A program made the translations under genes and the position numbers. A stretch of 64,000 nucleotides of DNA from Thiosymbion sp942492625 (GTDB taxonomy: Bacteria > Pseudomonadota > Gammaproteobacteria > Chromatiales > Chromatiaceae). The DNA lies in NCBI GenBank assembly GCA_942492625.1, contig CALOFM010000053.1:1-64000 (forward strand), written 5' to 3'. This document shows, piece after piece, positions 7,679 through 16,119 of this stretch; within the stretch, counting starts at the first letter, position 1; each line of letters begins with the position of its first letter. The notes below the pieces were generated by a model. That model made no database searches, had not been told where the DNA came from, and was given only the letters and a program-made list of their open reading frames with translations.

Positions 7679-9373
7679 CTATTTCGGCAGGAGCGGATCG
7701 CTAACCCCGAGAACGTAGATGGCGAGGAGCCCCAGGGCACCGGTCGCAAGGACATAGTAGACCGTCGGGATGATGGTCCGGCGCAGCGTGGCTCCCTCCT
7801 GCCCCAAGAGCCCAACGGTCGCGGAGGCGGCCACCACATTGTGGATGGCGATCATGTTGCCTGCAGCGGCACCCACTGCCTGAAGGGCAACCACGAGGGC
7901 CCCGGACAGCGCCAACCCCTCGGCCACGCTGAACTGAAACAGGCTGAACATCAGGTTGCTCACCGTGTTGCTGCCCGCGATGAAAGCGCCCAGGGCGCCG
8001 ATGATCGGAGCGAACAGCGGCCAGACCTCGCCCACATTGCTTGCCACCCATTGGGCCATGGCGATGGGCATGCTGGGCAGTTCGAGGGCGTTGACGCCGG
8101 AGTTTATGTAAATGCGCACCATGGGAATGGTGAAAACCAGCACGAACCCGGCCCCCAACAGGATCTTGCTCGACTCGCCGATGGCGGCGCCTAGCTCCGA
8201 GGGCTTCATGCGGTGCAGGAAGAAGGTAATGATCACGACCATTATCAATATGGCCCCGGGTAGGTACAGGGGCTGGGACTTGCCGGTAATCTCGGTGCCG
8301 AAGATCCCCGACCATTGGATCGTCAGCGCCTTGAGGGCGCTGCCGATGCCCAGTTCCGGGAGGCGGGTCAGCACCAGGATCACGGCCACCAGCAGGTACG
8401 GGACCCAGGCGAGCCAGGTGGACATGGTCTTGGTGGTCAGGGCGTCCAGGTTGATCTCGATCTTGCCCAGCCAATCCGCGGGCCATTCGCTGGCCGGCGC
8501 AAAATCCCAGGTATCTTTGGGGACCAAGAAGCCCTTTCCCGCGGCGAAGGTTACAATGCCGAGACCTACCAGCCCGCCGATCAAGGACGGAAACTCGGGA
8601 CCAAGAAAGACGCCGGTGAGCGCGTAGGGAATCGTAAAGGCGACACCGCCGAACAGCGCGAAGGGGACGATGGACAGGCCCTCGGTCCAGGATTTTGAGC
8701 GGCCGAAGAAGCGCGTCATCATCATCACCATGAGCAGCGGTATCAGCGTGCCGACGATGCCGTGCAAGATCGCCGATTCGGCGGCGATCAGTCGCAGATA
8801 CTGCTCGAAGTCCATACCGACGGCGGTCAGCCGGCTTGTCAGCTCCGGACTCTCCAAGCCGCCCTTGACGCCGACCAGGATGGGCGTGCCGACAGCGCCG
8901 AAGGTGACCGGCGTGCTCTGGATCATCATGCCGATCATGACCGCAGCCATCGCAGGGAAACCGATGGCAACCATCAGGGGCGCGGCGATGGCCGCCGGCG
9001 TCCCGAACCCGGAAGCACCTTCGATGAAGCTGCCGAAGAGCCAGGCGATGATGACGATCTGCACCCGCCGATCGTCGCTGATGCGGTGAAAACCGCTGCG
9101 AATGGCGGTGATGGCCCCGGAGTGTTTGAGCGTGTTGAGCAGCAGGATGGCCCCGAAGATGATGAAGAGGATATTGAAGGTGATGAACAGGCCCTGCACC
9201 GTGGAGGCGGCAACCTGCGCAAACGAGACCTGCCACGCGACAAGCGCGATCAGAACCGAGACGACATAGGCGATCGGCATCGCCCATTTGGCGGGCCAGC
9301 GAAATCCAACCAACAGGATCGCGGCGATCAGGATGGGTGCAACAGCGAGCAACGCTTGTATGCCCAGACTCAT
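7679..9373 (-). CDS. lldP: L-lactate permease family transporter (LctP/LldP-GlcA)
   Basis: A 564-residue inner-membrane protein with about 12-14 hydrophobic segments. It carries hallmark motifs of the lactate/glycolate permease family: GSFIEGASGFGTPAAIAAPL near residue 115-135, MIQSTPVTFGAVGTPI, and the C-terminal GALGAFIAGSNTVSN and VGAAAGNMIAIHNVVAA. It imports lactate or glycolate with protons. The start is supported by TTGGAG seven bases upstream. It lies 248 bp downstream of, and in the same direction as, a lactate dehydrogenase gene, so the two probably formed a lactate-use operon. Length and motifs are normal, so it may still work even though its partner enzyme is truncated. Confidence 0.93.
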   Translation of the reverse strand: MSLGIQALLAVAPILIAAILLVGFRWPAKWAMPIAYVVSVLIALVAWQVSFAQVAASTVQGLFITFNILFIIFGAILLLNTLKHSGAITAIRSGFHRISDDRRVQIVIIAWLFGSFIEGASGFGTPAAIAAPLMVAIGFPAMAAVMIGMMIQSTPVTFGAVGTPILVGVKGGLESPELTSRLTAVGMDFEQYLRLIAAESAILHGIVGTLIPLLMVMMMTRFFGRSKSWTEGLSIVPFALFGGVAFTIPYALTGVFLGPEFPSLIGGLVGLGIVTFAAGKGFLVPKDTWDFAPASEWPADWLGKIEINLDALTTKTMSTWLAWVPYLLVAVILVLTRLPELGIGSALKALTIQWSGIFGTEITGKSQPLYLPGAILIMVVIITFFLHRMKPSELGAAIGESSKILLGAGFVLVFTIPMVRIYINSGVNALELPSMPIAMAQWVASNVGEVWPLFAPIIGALGAFIAGSNTVSNLMFSLFQFSVAEGLALSGALVVALQAVGAAAGNMIAIHNVVAASATVGLLGQEGATLRRTIIPTVYYVLATGALGLLAIYVLGVSDPLLPK

Positions 9374-9621
9374 AGCGTATCTCCAATGTGGCTAGTTGTG
9401 GATGAAATCTTCGGAGCCGGAATCCCAACGCCGACCTGAGGAATGGAAGAACGGTTTCGTCGTTCGGTGCTTTGACGGTGCCGGCGAGCCGTTCGTGCCT
9501 TCGGTCGCCTTCTGCGTCGCCCGCCTGTACTGAATCTCGACAGTCGCGACGCAGCAAACATACCGTTTTTGTGCCACCCGTGGATACCCCCTTATCGACA
9601 GGCGGTCTATGTTGTTCCGGC

Positions 9622-12057
9622 TCAACTGTTTAGGCCCGCGCGCCCCCTGGATTCGCAGGAGGCGGACTCGAAACAGGCGTCCATCAGGTAAAGGATGGAC
9701 CTGTAGGGGATCCCCGAGTGCTTGGAGAGGCCGATCTCGCAGGTGCGGCTGCTCGAGTAACCGCTCTTACAGCCCTCAGGAATCTGCTGCCGCAAGCGGC
9801 TCAATGCGGATGCATTCAGCGCCGGCGTTGTGAAGCCTTTCTCCCCCGCAAAGCCGCAGCAGCCCTGTTCCTCCGGTTGGAAGACTCGCTCCGCGCAGGT
9901 CTCGGCAAGGGCAACAAAATCTCTCTCCAAGCCCATCTTGCGGGCGCTGCAGCTGATGTGCAGGGCGATCCGATCGAGCTTTTGGACTTGACGCAGGCGC
10001 GGAAGCAGGTGCTCGCGTGCAAAGCCAACCGGCTCCTGAATCCGAATGGGCCTGGTGAAGCCATCGATCATGCGTGCCGTACAAGGACTGGTGTCGCAAA
10101 CCACGGGCAGTCGGCCCTGTTCGGTGGCTTGCCAGAGGGCCGCCTCGATGTGCCCCAACGCGGCCCGCGCGGGACCGTCCAGCCCCTTGCTCGCGAAGGG
10201 CATGCCGCAGCAGAGGCCCTCAACGCGCTTCGGTATAACGACCTCGAAGCCGGCCTTGGACAGCAGCGACAGGGTGATCTGCTGCAAGTCCCTCTTCTCG
10301 GAATCGCACACGGCCGTCCCCATGGTCCGGCTGACGCAGCTCGGCAGATAGACGACTCGTCCCGATGGGTCCGGGACCGGAGCTAGTCGCACCAATCGGC
10401 TCGCGGATCTCGGCATCGAGCAGTCCCAAATCGGGGCCCGATCTCCGGTGAGCCGGCGCAGAGCCGACGTCGATTTCTCCAAGACCGAGGAACCGGTCAG
10501 GCGCGAAATCGCGCTGGCCGCACCCAGTCCAAGACGGACCCCGGCAGTGGCTCCGCCCATATGACGTTCGACCCAGTGACCGACCTTTCCCGCGGTCTCT
10601 CCTTGCCGCGCCGCGCGTAGCCGTTTCATCATGACGCCAGTGTCTATGCCCACCGGGCAGCGAGTGGCGCACAGGCCGTCGGCCGCGCATGTGCCTTCCC
10701 CCAGCCAGGGATACTCCTGGTCAAACTCTTCCAACAGATCGGGAGACGTGCCGCTCCGTGTCAGGCGCGCCTGCTCGCGCAGGAGTACGATGCGCTGACG
10801 CGGCGTCAGGGTCAGGTTTCGCGACGGACAGATGGGCTCGCAAAATCCGCACTCGATGCAGCGGTCCACGAGCTCGTCGGCAGCAGGCATGGGCTTGAGG
10901 TTCGTGACATGAGCCAGGGGATCGCTGTTCAGAATGACGCCCGGATTGAGCAGCTCTTTGGGGTCGAAGAGGACCTTGATCTCACGCATCAAGCGGTAGG
11001 CGTCGGGACCCCATTCAAGCTCGACGAAGGGGGCCATGTTGCGTCCGGTACTGTGCTCCGCCTTGAGCGAGCCATCGTACCCTTCGACGACAAGCTTGCT
11101 GAGTGCGTCCATGAACCCTTTGTATCGCTCGACTTCGGTTGGGTCGTTGAAGTCCGGTGTGATGACGAAGTGCAGATTCCCCTCCAGTGCATGCCCGAAG
11201 ATGATGGCGTTGTCGTAGCCATACTCGGAGAACAGGGCTTGCAGATCCAGCGTGGCGGCGGCGAGCTTGGGAACCTGGAAGGCGACGTCCTCGATGACGA
11301 CGGTCGTTCCTGCCGAGCGCACTGCACCCACGGATGGAAAGAGTCCTTTGCGGACCTTCCACAACTTTTCGTACTCCTCGGGGACATCGGAGAAGCCGGT
11401 GGCATTCAGCGTGTCCTGGGCAGCCAGGCAGCAATTGATGGCCGCAATGTGCTCGGTCAAGTCGTCTGCCGTCTCGGCTCGGGTCTCCATGAGCAACGCG
11501 GCAGCCGCGACCGGCAATCCTTTGAGTGATTCGGGCATACCCGGCTGATCCTGGACCGAGCGCAGGGCCGCCCCGTCCATGATCTCCACTGCGTCTACTG
11601 GCTGGGATTTCAGGCCGGCCACCGCCCGGCAGGCGCTCTCGACGTCAGGGAAAAAGACCAGGTTGCTGGCCTTGAACGGGTGCTCCGGTACGGTCCTGTA
11701 GGTGATCTCGGCGATGAATCCCAGTGTTCCCTCGGATCCAATCATCAGATGCTGCAGAATCTCGAAGGGATCCTCGAAATCGACAAGGGCGTTGAGACTG
11801 TACCCGGTGGTGTTCTTGATGCTGAACTTGTGGCGGATGCGCTCCGCCAACGCCTTGTCCCGGGTTACGCGCTTCGCAAGGCCGGTGAGACGATCTAGAA
11901 AGTGGCCATGGCTTTGGGCAAACGATGCGCGGCTTTCGGCAAACCGTATAGTCCGTGAAGAAGGATAGACAAGGGCGTATTGCGGTGTATCAAGTTGCTG
12001 CAGCGCCGAATCTTCGACGGGACCGCGATCTGGCCGGCTGATGACTATTTCAGCCAC
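9622..12057 (-). CDS. D-lactate dehydrogenase, FAD/Fe-S type, N-terminally truncated
   Basis: The frame encodes 811 residues; relatives are about 940. Family homology begins only near residue 40 (AESRASFAQSHGHFLD, about position 11945). The missing part is the first FAD-binding (FAD_binding_4) half, which holds the nucleotide-binding loops. Present are KNTTGYSLNALVDFEDP, IGSEGTLGFIAE, the flavin-oxidase C-terminal domain, two 4Fe-4S motifs (CIECGFCEPICP at 400-410 and a second around CAADGLCATRCPV), and CCG-type cysteine-rich domains (GLCCGMPFASKG, QGCCGFAGEKGF). The first 40 residues from the GTG at 12057 do not resemble the family. The enzyme oxidises D-lactate and feeds electrons to the respiratory chain. 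Without the FAD domain this copy is very probably inactive. Confidence 0.88.
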   Translation of the reverse strand: MAEIVISRPDRGPVEDSALQQLDTPQYALVYPSSRTIRFAESRASFAQSHGHFLDRLTGLAKRVTRDKALAERIRHKFSIKNTTGYSLNALVDFEDPFEILQHLMIGSEGTLGFIAEITYRTVPEHPFKASNLVFFPDVESACRAVAGLKSQPVDAVEIMDGAALRSVQDQPGMPESLKGLPVAAAALLMETRAETADDLTEHIAAINCCLAAQDTLNATGFSDVPEEYEKLWKVRKGLFPSVGAVRSAGTTVVIEDVAFQVPKLAAATLDLQALFSEYGYDNAIIFGHALEGNLHFVITPDFNDPTEVERYKGFMDALSKLVVEGYDGSLKAEHSTGRNMAPFVELEWGPDAYRLMREIKVLFDPKELLNPGVILNSDPLAHVTNLKPMPAADELVDRCIECGFCEPICPSRNLTLTPRQRIVLLREQARLTRSGTSPDLLEEFDQEYPWLGEGTCAADGLCATRCPVGIDTGVMMKRLRAARQGETAGKVGHWVERHMGGATAGVRLGLGAASAISRLTGSSVLEKSTSALRRLTGDRAPIWDCSMPRSASRLVRLAPVPDPSGRVVYLPSCVSRTMGTAVCDSEKRDLQQITLSLLSKAGFEVVIPKRVEGLCCGMPFASKGLDGPARAALGHIEAALWQATEQGRLPVVCDTSPCTARMIDGFTRPIRIQEPVGFAREHLLPRLRQVQKLDRIALHISCSARKMGLERDFVALAETCAERVFQPEEQGCCGFAGEKGFTTPALNASALSRLRQQIPEGCKSGYSSSRTCEIGLSKHSGIPYRSILYLMDACFESASCESRGRAGLNS

Positions 12058-12157
12058 CGTATCTTCAGCCCCCCATTCAGCTCCTTATGCCGCCGCCCGG
12101 GAAAAGCGCCTCACTCGCCCGCTCCGATGACCGGTGTCTTGTTGTGACACGTTTTCG

Positions 12158-12874
12158 TTAGCCGTCGATTCCAGCTCTCAAGGCACGCTCATACTCTCTA
12201 GCGTAACCAGCGATCTGCTCCGCTCGATCCGTCCCATTGACAATGCGCCGCGCATTCACGTAGTCCACCGATCCAGGTTTGATGTAGTCGGCTAGCCTCT
12301 TTCCCGTGAAGTCACCATCTCTCATGCCGCCAACCGTGATGAGGGCCGATGTACTGGGTACGAGCGCAAGATTCCAGTCGTCGTGCACCTGGTAGGGGAT
12401 CTTGTAGATGCGAACCTGCTTGATCGCGTGCAGCTTGTCCTGCTGTCTCTTGTAGTTCTCCTCCCAGGTCAACTGGACATACCCTCGGCCGAACCAGGGC
12501 GCGTACCGCGTATTCCAGCCACCGTACTCCTCGATTGGCTGCATCGTTCGCGCTGTCTCATGGTAAACGGTGGCGAGGATATAGGCCGATTGTTCGAGTA
12601 CCGGATCGAGGCCGGCGACCGAGCAGACGTTGCCAATGATGTTGTGACCGTCCACCTGACCCTGGCTGAGCGATCCACCGAACAGGCCCGCCCGGATCAC
12701 ATCGAAGAACGCCGCTGCGTTTAATTCAGGGCGATCTTGCTCCGGGCCGGACGGCTTGGCTTCCGGCACCGGACCCGCGCCTACCGATGCTTCGTCAATT
12801 TCAGCGGCCTTGGCAACGGCGTCCGCGTAGTCTTGCGCCGCTTTGGCCATCGCCGCTTTGTACGCATCAGCCAT
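12158..12874 (-). CDS. GH19/chitinase-like lysozyme (phage-type muralytic enzyme)
   Basis: This 238-residue protein has an Ala- and Lys-rich N-terminus (about 60 residues), then a GH19-like domain. The catalytic Glu is probably in ATVYHETARTMQPIEE, and FGRGYVQLTWEENYKR is a strong family motif. The C-terminus has GGMRDGDFTGKRLADYI and RRIVNGTDRAEQIAGYA. Such enzymes cut peptidoglycan (or chitin) and are common in prophages. No signal peptide or holin is seen. The start at 12874 overlaps the ihfB-like stop (ATGGCTGA); an ATG at 12886 is possible. Its coupling to a DNA-bending protein gene is unusual, and both may be phage or island cargo. Confidence 0.8.
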   Translation of the reverse strand: MADAYKAAMAKAAQDYADAVAKAAEIDEASVGAGPVPEAKPSGPEQDRPELNAAAFFDVIRAGLFGGSLSQGQVDGHNIIGNVCSVAGLDPVLEQSAYILATVYHETARTMQPIEEYGGWNTRYAPWFGRGYVQLTWEENYKRQQDKLHAIKQVRIYKIPYQVHDDWNLALVPSTSALITVGGMRDGDFTGKRLADYIKPGSVDYVNARRIVNGTDRAEQIAGYAREYERALRAGIDG

Positions 12875-13169
12875 GTGATCGCCCATCCGTGGCTGCGTTC
12901 ACACGGTCTCGCAACGCCTTTCCGGGCTTGAAGTGCGGAACAAACCTTGCCGGCACAGCCACGGCCTCGCCGGTCTTGGGATTGCGTCCGATACGGGGCG
13001 GACGCGAATGGAGCGTGAAGCTGCCGAATCCCCGGACCTCAATGCGCTTGCCCGCTACGAGCGCATCGCCCATCTGCTGCAACATGGTCTTGACGGCAAG
13101 CTCTACGTCGCATTCGCTCAGGGTGCTCTGTGCGCGCGTCATGAGGTCGATCAGATCGGACTTCGTCAT
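12867..13169 (-). CDS. ihfB: Integration host factor beta-like subunit
   Basis: A 100-residue HU/IHF protein. It starts MTKSDLIDLMT, typical of IHF-beta, and carries RIEVRGFGSFTLHSRPPR and GRNPKTGEAV, the DNA-intercalating arm with its Pro. The start at 13169 has GGAGAA upstream; a longer frame to 13328 has no family support. IHF-beta normally sits next to rpsA, so this copy in an accessory region could be an extra, island-borne gene. The core ihfA is at 15816-16115. The 3' end overlaps the lysozyme gene by 8 bp, which implies co-translation. Confidence 0.88.
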   Translation of the reverse strand: MTKSDLIDLMTRAQSTLSECDVELAVKTMLQQMGDALVAGKRIEVRGFGSFTLHSRPPRIGRNPKTGEAVAVPARFVPHFKPGKALRDRVNAATDGRSHG

Positions 13170-13455
13170 GTTTGCTGTTCTCCACGCAGAGCGGGCACGG
13201 TCCGCAGAGGTGCTATCGTCAGCCCGTTGCCGCACGCAGTTTATGCAAATCAGAGGCAGCTTGTGTAGCGCGGTGGAATCGCGTCGCACGACGTGGCAAC
13301 AATCTAAGGTCCAGATTCCGCTCGGCACAGCAAACGGAGACGAGCTGACGCCGTATCAGCAGCAGTGCGGCTCATGCCAATTCGTATGAGCGACAAACCT
13401 ATGAAAAGGGCAATCTATACTCCCACGATAACCGAAACTTTTCGGAAATCCGGGT

Positions 13456-14805
13456 ATGAGAGACACCGAGTCGAAAGGCCTAGAGACGCTTGTTTCTCGA
13501 CGCGAGTTTCTCGCGCTGTCGGGGTCGGCTACCCTACTGGCATCGGCCAAGCCTTCCGGCGCATCCACTGAGAGCCCCGCAGCTGCGGTTTCGGGTGCGA
13601 TTCCCTCGGCCGACGCCATGCCCGACGATGCCCTCTGGGAACAAGTTCGTTCCCAGTTCCTCATCGACCCGGATCTCACGTACATGAACAACGGATCCCT
13701 GGGGCCCGTGCCTCTGGCCGTTGTAGAGGCAAACGACCGCTCGGCTCGAAACCTGGCGGCAAATCCCATCGACTACCACCTGGAAGCGGAACGCGAAGAG
13801 GCGCGCACGCGTCTCGCGGCCTTCGTCGGGGCGGACACGGACGAGATCGCGATCACGCGCAGCACCACGGAGGGCATGAACATCTTTGCCCACGGCATCG
13901 ACTGGCGTCCCGGAGACGAGGTGCTCATGTGCACGCACGAGCATCCGGGGGGATATGGCGCGTACAGGACCCTCACAGCGCGGCGCGGGATCAGGATCAA
14001 ATGGATCGAGCTGCCGACACCGCCCCGGGGACCGCGAGGAGATCCTCGATCGCTACCGACAGGCCATGAGCCCGAGGACGTGCATTGTCGTCGCCAGCCA
14101 TATCACCTTCGTCACCGGATTGATCGTGCCCGTTCGAGAGTTGGCCGAGCTTGTCACCAGCGAGGCGCGCTCCTGTCCGTCGACGGTGCGCATCCGCTCG
14201 GAATGCTCTCGCTCGACCTCAAGGGGCTCAGCTGCCATCACTACGCCGCTTCGGGTCAGAAATGGCTGCTCGGCGGCACCGGAACCGGGCTCTGCTTTAT
14301 TCGCCGTGACTTGCAGGAGAAGATTTGGCCACTGCTCGGTTTCGCGGATACGGAACAGAATGCGCCAGGCCGGCTCGGCGCGCGGAAATACGAGATGAGC
14401 GGCCAGCAGAACCTGCCCTCCGTCTCCGGTCTTGGAGCTGCGATCCGATTGCAGGAACGCATCGGAAAGGCAAGAATCGAGGCGCGGGTGCGGGCACTGG
14501 GCAAGCAGCTACGGGAAGGTCTGGGCGCCATTCCCGAGGTCAGGCTCTGGACGTCCGCCGATGCAAGGCTCTCCGCCGGTCTGACGAGCTTCACGGTCGG
14601 CCAGGTTCCCATGCACAATGTCGCGCGGGCGGTCCGCGACCGCACAGGGATCTGTGTGCTGCCCATGCCGGCGGGAGACCTCGATGCCGTGCGGATCTCG
14701 ACTCACCTCTACAACACCGCAGCCGACGTGGAACGGCTCCTTTCGGCAGTTCGTCACATTGCCGAGAACGAGCTCGCGATTTTGTCTGAACCCCACGAGA
14801 AATAG
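13456..14805 (+). CDS. Tat-exported class V aminotransferase-like protein, with two compensating frameshifts
   Basis: The frame encodes 449 residues, starting with a twin-arginine signal (SRREFLALSGSATLLA, residues 14-29). The rest is a PLP-dependent class V aminotransferase (isopenicillin N epimerase/cysteine desulfurase-like). It has YMNNGSLGPVP near residue 76, then TRSTTEGMNI, VDGAHPLGM and the PLP Lys in ASGQKWLLGG. Between about 14025 and 14165 the correct protein sequence is in another frame: EEILDRYRQAMSPRTCIVVASH is read there. An extra base in the CCCCGGGG run and a missing base before GGCGCGCTC restore the frame, so about 45 residues are scrambled. This could be sequence error or a real defect. 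The substrate is unknown. It is divergent from ihfB. Confidence 0.8.
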   Translation: MRDTESKGLETLVSRREFLALSGSATLLASAKPSGASTESPAAAVSGAIPSADAMPDDALWEQVRSQFLIDPDLTYMNNGSLGPVPLAVVEANDRSARNLAANPIDYHLEAEREEARTRLAAFVGADTDEIAITRSTTEGMNIFAHGIDWRPGDEVLMCTHEHPGGYGAYRTLTARRGIRIKWIELPTPPRGPRGDPRSLPTGHEPEDVHCRRQPYHLRHRIDRARSRVGRACHQRGALLSVDGAHPLGMLSLDLKGLSCHHYAASGQKWLLGGTGTGLCFIRRDLQEKIWPLLGFADTEQNAPGRLGARKYEMSGQQNLPSVSGLGAAIRLQERIGKARIEARVRALGKQLREGLGAIPEVRLWTSADARLSAGLTSFTVGQVPMHNVARAVRDRTGICVLPMPAGDLDAVRISTHLYNTAADVERLLSAVRHIAENELAILSEPHEK

Positions 14806-15290
14806 CGGCGATGGCTATCTTCCGATGGTGTCTGACGGGATTACAATCGTTGCCTTGTCGAAGATCGGATCAACGCCAAGCCCCGGTCTAGGTTTTTGGT
14901 CCCTGGCGGAGGGTTACATCGAGAGCCCTAGTTGTCCCGCTGCCCGAGTGCGAGTAGCCCGAGCCCGCATGTCGCATATCGCCGGGGCTGGCGAAACGCG
15001 CCAATGTGCACGCGGTATGCGCCTATCGTCTTGCGTTTGGCGCTGGAAGAAGGTCTCCGCGAGACAAGTGGCCGACGCCGCCTTTACTCACAACTAGCAA
15101 GGACACCCGGAAATTCAAGCCGCTGGGTGAGGCGATCCTCGACAAAAGCCATCTCCTTCAATGATCTCGCGGCCATTCATGAGGTAACGCCGATAGCGGA
15201 GGTTGCGACACGCCAGTCAGCCGCCGATACACCTGATCAACGCGAATTTTGGAGGGGGTTTTTGAGAAAATTTTGAGAAAGTTTTGAGAA
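14806..15290. other. About 480 bp between the aminotransferase gene and the tRNA-Pro terminator, no gene seen
   Basis: No recognisable coding sequence was found. The open frames here lack ribosome binding sites and family matches. The right end carries a short AT-rich tandem repeat. This is the side of tRNA-Pro on which an integrated element would lie, but no second copy of the tRNA 3' end was recognised. Confidence 0.5.
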
Positions 15291-15293
15291 AAG
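15259..15293. repeat. Three tandem copies of an 11-12 bp TTTTGAGAAAA-type unit
   Basis: The units are at 15259-15270, 15271-15281 and 15282-15293, with minor differences. They lie just past the U-tract of the tRNA-Pro terminator and are unlike the surrounding high-GC sequence. Function is unknown; they could be a protein-binding array or simple slippage. Confidence 0.7.
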
Positions 15294-15313
15294 AAAAACC
15301 GCGCCAGTGGCGC
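15291..15313 (-). terminator. Rho-independent terminator of tRNA-Pro
   Basis: On the minus strand, GCGCC-ACT-GGCGC forms a GC stem at 15301-15313, followed by GG and a T-rich tract. It lies about 30 bp beyond the CCA end of tRNA-Pro and ends that transcript. Confidence 0.8.
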
Positions 15314-15343
15314 AGTCTCTATCTTATTGTTTCTACTGTATTT

Positions 15344-15422
<79 letters not shown>

Positions 15423-15472
15423 GAAAGCTGGCAAGGGTATGCCGGGAACCGGTCGCTGTCAATCAGTACGAC

Positions 15473-15835
15473 TCAGCGCTTGATGATGTGCAGGATCTCT
15501 TCCAGCTCAAGCCTTAGCTGGCGGATGATCTGGTGGCTCTGTGAGACGTCTTGCTTGGCGGTCTCGCCTGAGAGCTGCTGCCTGGCGCCGCCTATGGTGA
15601 ATCCCTGTTCGTACAGCAGACTGCGGATTTGACGCACCATTAGGACGTCGTGACGCTGGTAGTAACGGCGGTTGCCCCGGCGCTTTACGGGCTTGAGCTG
15701 CGGGAACTCCTGCTCCCAGTAGCGCAAGACGTGGGGCTTGACCCCGCAAAGCTCGCTGACTTCGCCGATGGTGAAGTAGCGCTTGCCGGGTATGGGCGGC
15801 AGCTCGTTAGTGCTGCTACTGCTCACTTCCAGCAT
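15473..15835 (-). CDS. MerR family transcriptional regulator
   Basis: A 120-residue protein with a typical MerR winged-helix: KRYFTIGEVSELCGVKPHVL and LRYWEQEFPQLKPVKR at residues 18-52, then RRYYQRHDVLMVRQI. The C-terminal part is a short helix (LRLELEEILHIIK) with no sensor domain. This is the small MerR-like protein regularly found after ihfA in gammaproteobacteria. Its effector and targets are not known. It overlaps ihfA by 20 bp, so the two are co-translated. Confidence 0.92.
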   Translation of the reverse strand: MLEVSSSSTNELPPIPGKRYFTIGEVSELCGVKPHVLRYWEQEFPQLKPVKRRGNRRYYQRHDVLMVRQIRSLLYEQGFTIGGARQQLSGETAKQDVSQSHQIIRQLRLELEEILHIIKR

Positions 15836-16115
15836 AGGCTTCCACCCGCGATTTTAGCTTTTGTCCGGGGCGAAAAGTTACGACACGACGGGCAGTTATA
15901 GGGATTTCTTCACCCGTTTTCGGGTTTCTGCCAGGACGCTGCTTCTTTTCCCTCAGGTCGAAATTCCCGAAACCGGACAGCTTCACCTGCTCGCCCTGTT
16001 CCAGCGCTCCACGGATCTTCTCGAAAAACATCTCGACCATGTCCTTGGCCTCACGCTTGTTCAGACCCAATTCCTCGAAGAGATACTCTGCCATGTCGGC
16101 CTTCGTCAATGCCAT
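15816..16115 (-). CDS. ihfA: Integration host factor alpha subunit
   Basis: A 99-residue DNA-bending protein starting MALTKADMAEYLFEELGLNKREA. It has the IHF-alpha motifs VKLSGFGNFDLREKKQRPGRNPKTGEEIPI and RVVTFRPGQKLK (in shorter overlap). It dimerises with IHF-beta and bends DNA for recombination, replication and transcription. It lies four bases after pheT, as in other gammaproteobacteria, so it belongs to the pheST-ihfA operon. Confidence 0.97.
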   Translation of the reverse strand: MALTKADMAEYLFEELGLNKREAKDMVEMFFEKIRGALEQGEQVKLSGFGNFDLREKKQRPGRNPKTGEEIPITARRVVTFRPGQKLKSRVEAYAGSEQ

Positions 16116-16119
16116 CTGG

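Noticed and set aside
7384..7839. Possible gene on the minus strand overlapping the end of the lactate permease gene
   Set aside because: There is no family match, no ribosome binding site, and it overlaps the conserved permease C-terminus in another frame.
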